In this document: positions 62,521-64,000 of the stretch, one piece after another
Numbering within the stretch: the first letter of the stretch is position 1
How the letters are laid out: each line of letters begins with the position of its first letter
NCBI GenBank assembly: GCA_913058395.1
Contig: CAJXQI010000016.1
Coordinates: forward strand, 1 to 64,000
Source: an uncultured Colwellia sp.
GTDB lineage: Bacteria; Pseudomonadota; Gammaproteobacteria; Enterobacterales; Alteromonadaceae
Direction: 5' to 3'
Length of the DNA: 64,000 bases
Made by a program: the position numbers and the translations under genes
Notes under the pieces: model-generated
Told to the model about the DNA's origin: nothing
What the model saw: the letters and a program-made list of their open reading frames with translations, nothing else
Database searches by the model: none

Positions 62521-63441
62521 CTATTTACTACGGACATAAACATTCCCGTTATAAGTAGCTAAGGTAATATCTTGGCCACCGCCATTAACTTCTGCGCTCA
62601 TCATGCCGCCAATGACAATTTTTTGTTTGCCACCTTTATTTTTACGCTGTACATCTTCTGAGACAACAAACTCGGTAGCCAAGCCTGATAATATTTCACC
62701 TTTATAGCTTTGCACATTTACCTTTGCCGCGGTATTTTTACTGATGGTGATGTCAATATTACCGCTATGACTGGTCAGCGACGTTGGGTTTTTCTGATTT
62801 AATTTATCAAAAGAGACAACAATATCGGTGTTGTGAGTTTCAGCTACCATAGGACCAGAGACACCACTGGCTATAATGCTACCTTTAAAAGCTTCAGCTT
62901 CAATTGCGCCGGAAATATTATTAATTTCAACATCACCACCTTTGTACAATTCAATATCTAAGCGCGTACGTTTAGGCACTTTTATATGCAGAATGACGTT
63001 TTGAGTGCTGTATTCACTCGATATTTCAATTTCATTATCTTCTTCTTCAATTTCTAACTGCATGCTATTATTTTTGACTGACTTAAGTCCTTCAGTCGAG
63101 CGTTGTGTTCTCTTGTGCTTATTTTTATGACCACTAATAATTTCACCAATTTTCTCAATATTGTTGCCTCTGCCATCATTTAGCTCAGCACTAACATCTT
63201 TAATAATTCGCTCAATTTTATTCAGCTCATTGCTTTCTATTTCCTCCATTGTTGCTGATACTTCAATCGACTCACCATCAAAGCCTTCGATATAAATTGC
63301 CCCAGTATGCACCTCAATTTCTAAAGAAACCGGTTCGCCTGGATTAGACAATGGTAAGCTGTAAGTTTTCTCAATGGCATATGCACTTTGCGTTAACGTC
63401 GACAGAGTCAAGCCAAGTAGCGCTAGGTTGAATTTTTTCAT
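62521..63441 (-). CDS. DUF4097-like secreted beta-repeat protein
   Basis: The 306-residue protein has a signal peptide (about 1-22, cleavage near AYA-IE) and a body of short repeated beta-strands with the pattern typical of DUF4097 (toastrack) domains: GAIYIEGFDGESIEVSATME, GDVEINNISGAIEAEAFKGS, TYNGNVYVRSK. A charged insert lies near residues 85-140. It is preceded 25 bp upstream by the HEAT-repeat gene, with which it is probably co-transcribed. Such proteins often sit beside anti-sigma factor genes. Confidence 0.78.
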   Translation of the reverse strand: MKKFNLALLGLTLSTLTQSAYAIEKTYSLPLSNPGEPVSLEIEVHTGAIYIEGFDGESIEVSATMEEIESNELNKIERIIKDVSAELNDGRGNNIEKIGEIISGHKNKHKRTQRSTEGLKSVKNNSMQLEIEEEDNEIEISSEYSTQNVILHIKVPKRTRLDIELYKGGDVEINNISGAIEAEAFKGSIIASGVSGPMVAETHNTDIVVSFDKLNQKNPTSLTSHSGNIDITISKNTAAKVNVQSYKGEILSGLATEFVVSEDVQRKNKGGKQKIVIGGMMSAEVNGGGQDITLATYNGNVYVRSK

Positions 63442-63466
63442 GTTTTATACTCCAAAATAAATTTAT

Positions 63467-64000
63467 TTAGATATGGGAAATGGCGTTAATTCTCTTTAAA
63501 AAATCGGCCATATCTGGATTCAATTCGCTTTCATTAAGTGTTTTCAATAATTCGTTTTTGGTTGCCGGGGAGCCGATATTGAGTAATAAACTACACAGTT
63601 CGATTTTCACTAAGGTATTATTTTCTTTGATTGCAAACGCTAGGATCTGGCTCTCTTGTTCACTGATATCAGGCAAGTGATTTAAGGTATTAATAATCGC
63701 TAATTTAACCGCTGTAGAGCGATCATGCTCTAAGGTCGACATCAGTGTTTTCATTAATAATGGGTCAGTCAAATCAGTTTGTTGGCTATAAGCAACGCCA
63801 GTTAAACGTTCTGCCGCTGAAGATTTATCTAACATCGACAACGCTAGCATTGCACTCAAAGAAGAAACTTCTTGCTGTAAATTTTCAATACCAGTGTTAG
63901 CTGCTAGATTCTGTTTTTGCTGGCTTACACCATTGCTGTTCTGATTAGCGTTAAATCCCAAAACAAACACTAAACCTAAGACAGCGAACTGCGCAAATGG
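63467..64000 (-). CDS. HEAT-repeat membrane protein, 3' part (5' end outside the window)
   Basis: The frame is open to the window edge and contains no convincing start; a GTG at 63970 is possible but falls inside a membrane helix (FAVLGLVFVLGF), so the gene almost certainly begins beyond base 64000. The ~150 residues after the helix look like HEAT-type helical repeats (LSMLDKSSAAERLTGVAYSQ, RSTAVKLAIINTLNHL, NTLVKIELCSLLLNIG). By layout this resembles an anti-sigma factor with a C-terminal HEAT region beside DUF4097, but the zinc-finger part cannot be seen. Confidence 0.65.
   Translation of the reverse strand, partial: PFAQFAVLGLVFVLGFNANQNSNGVSQQKQNLAANTGIENLQQEVSSLSAMLALSMLDKSSAAERLTGVAYSQQTDLTDPLLMKTLMSTLEHDRSTAVKLAIINTLNHLPDISEQESQILAFAIKENNTLVKIELCSLLLNIGSPATKNELLKTLNESELNPDMADFLKRINAISHI

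Overview
The window reads as chromosome of a marine gammaproteobacterium of the order Alteromonadales, most likely Colwelliaceae (Colwellia or Thalassotalea type). This is inferred from AT-rich coding sequence, the glmU / DeoR-type regulator / glmS block, the divergent ftsY-rsmD pair, a RegB/RegA redox pair, several TonB receptors, a PEP-CTERM protein and an aryl polyene gene cluster. No rRNA, tRNA, CRISPR array, transposase or phage gene was seen.

Layout. 1-1.1 kb: ftsY (5' part only, with a perfect hexanucleotide repeat coding for Glu-Pro) divergent from rsmD. 1.2-3.9 kb: a periplasmic serine hydrolase and a eukaryotic-type S-adenosylmethionine decarboxylase. 4.1-8.4 kb: a Met-rich TonB receptor behind an FNR-like box and a 17-bp palindrome, a MITE-like repeat, and a convergent RegB/RegA two-component pair. 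8.4-12.7 kb: YjaG-like protein, a long coiled-coil protein with 39-residue tandem repeats, a SufR-like Fe-S regulator and a SapC-family protein. 13.2-19.2 kb: a possible Fur-controlled set, namely an outer-membrane protein, a Tat-exported FMN-binding protein, ApbE, a His-rich 4-helix membrane protein, a Rieske lipoprotein, a TonB receptor and a PepSY membrane protein. Together these look like an extracytoplasmic electron chain serving metal uptake, and this is the best candidate for an undescribed system.

19.2-35.7 kb (minus strand): a complete aryl polyene (APE) pigment cluster of 19 tightly overlapping genes: two ketosynthases, a chain-length-factor-like partner, ketoreductase, two dehydratases, two ACPs, an acyl-ACP synthetase, an ammonia lyase making the aryl starter, acyl- and glycosyltransferases, thioesterase, LolA-like carrier, MMPL exporter, DUF3261 lipoprotein, and a halogenase-like flavoprotein. 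A divergent phosphopantetheinyl transferase, needed to activate the ACPs, sits at its head together with an alpha/beta hydrolase.

37.4-46.9 kb: a HEAT-like/BamE-like secreted protein, an RstAB-like pair whose kinase is broken by one in-frame TGA, a lipoprotein, an ABC exporter, a GST and a PEP-CTERM protein. 47.1-54.7 kb: glmS, its DeoR-type regulator, glmU, tex and an RhtB exporter. 54.7-57.2 kb: short hairpin repeats, a DcaP-like porin, an orphan C-terminal domain of an acyl-CoA synthetase behind paired 14-bp palindromes, and a second inverted copy of the MITE-like repeat. 57.3-64 kb: a dipeptidyl peptidase IV-like enzyme, two paralogous short-chain dehydrogenases around an AraC regulator, a DUF4097 protein and the 3' part of a HEAT-repeat membrane protein.

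All calls rest on reading translations and DNA by eye; no database search or alignment program was run.
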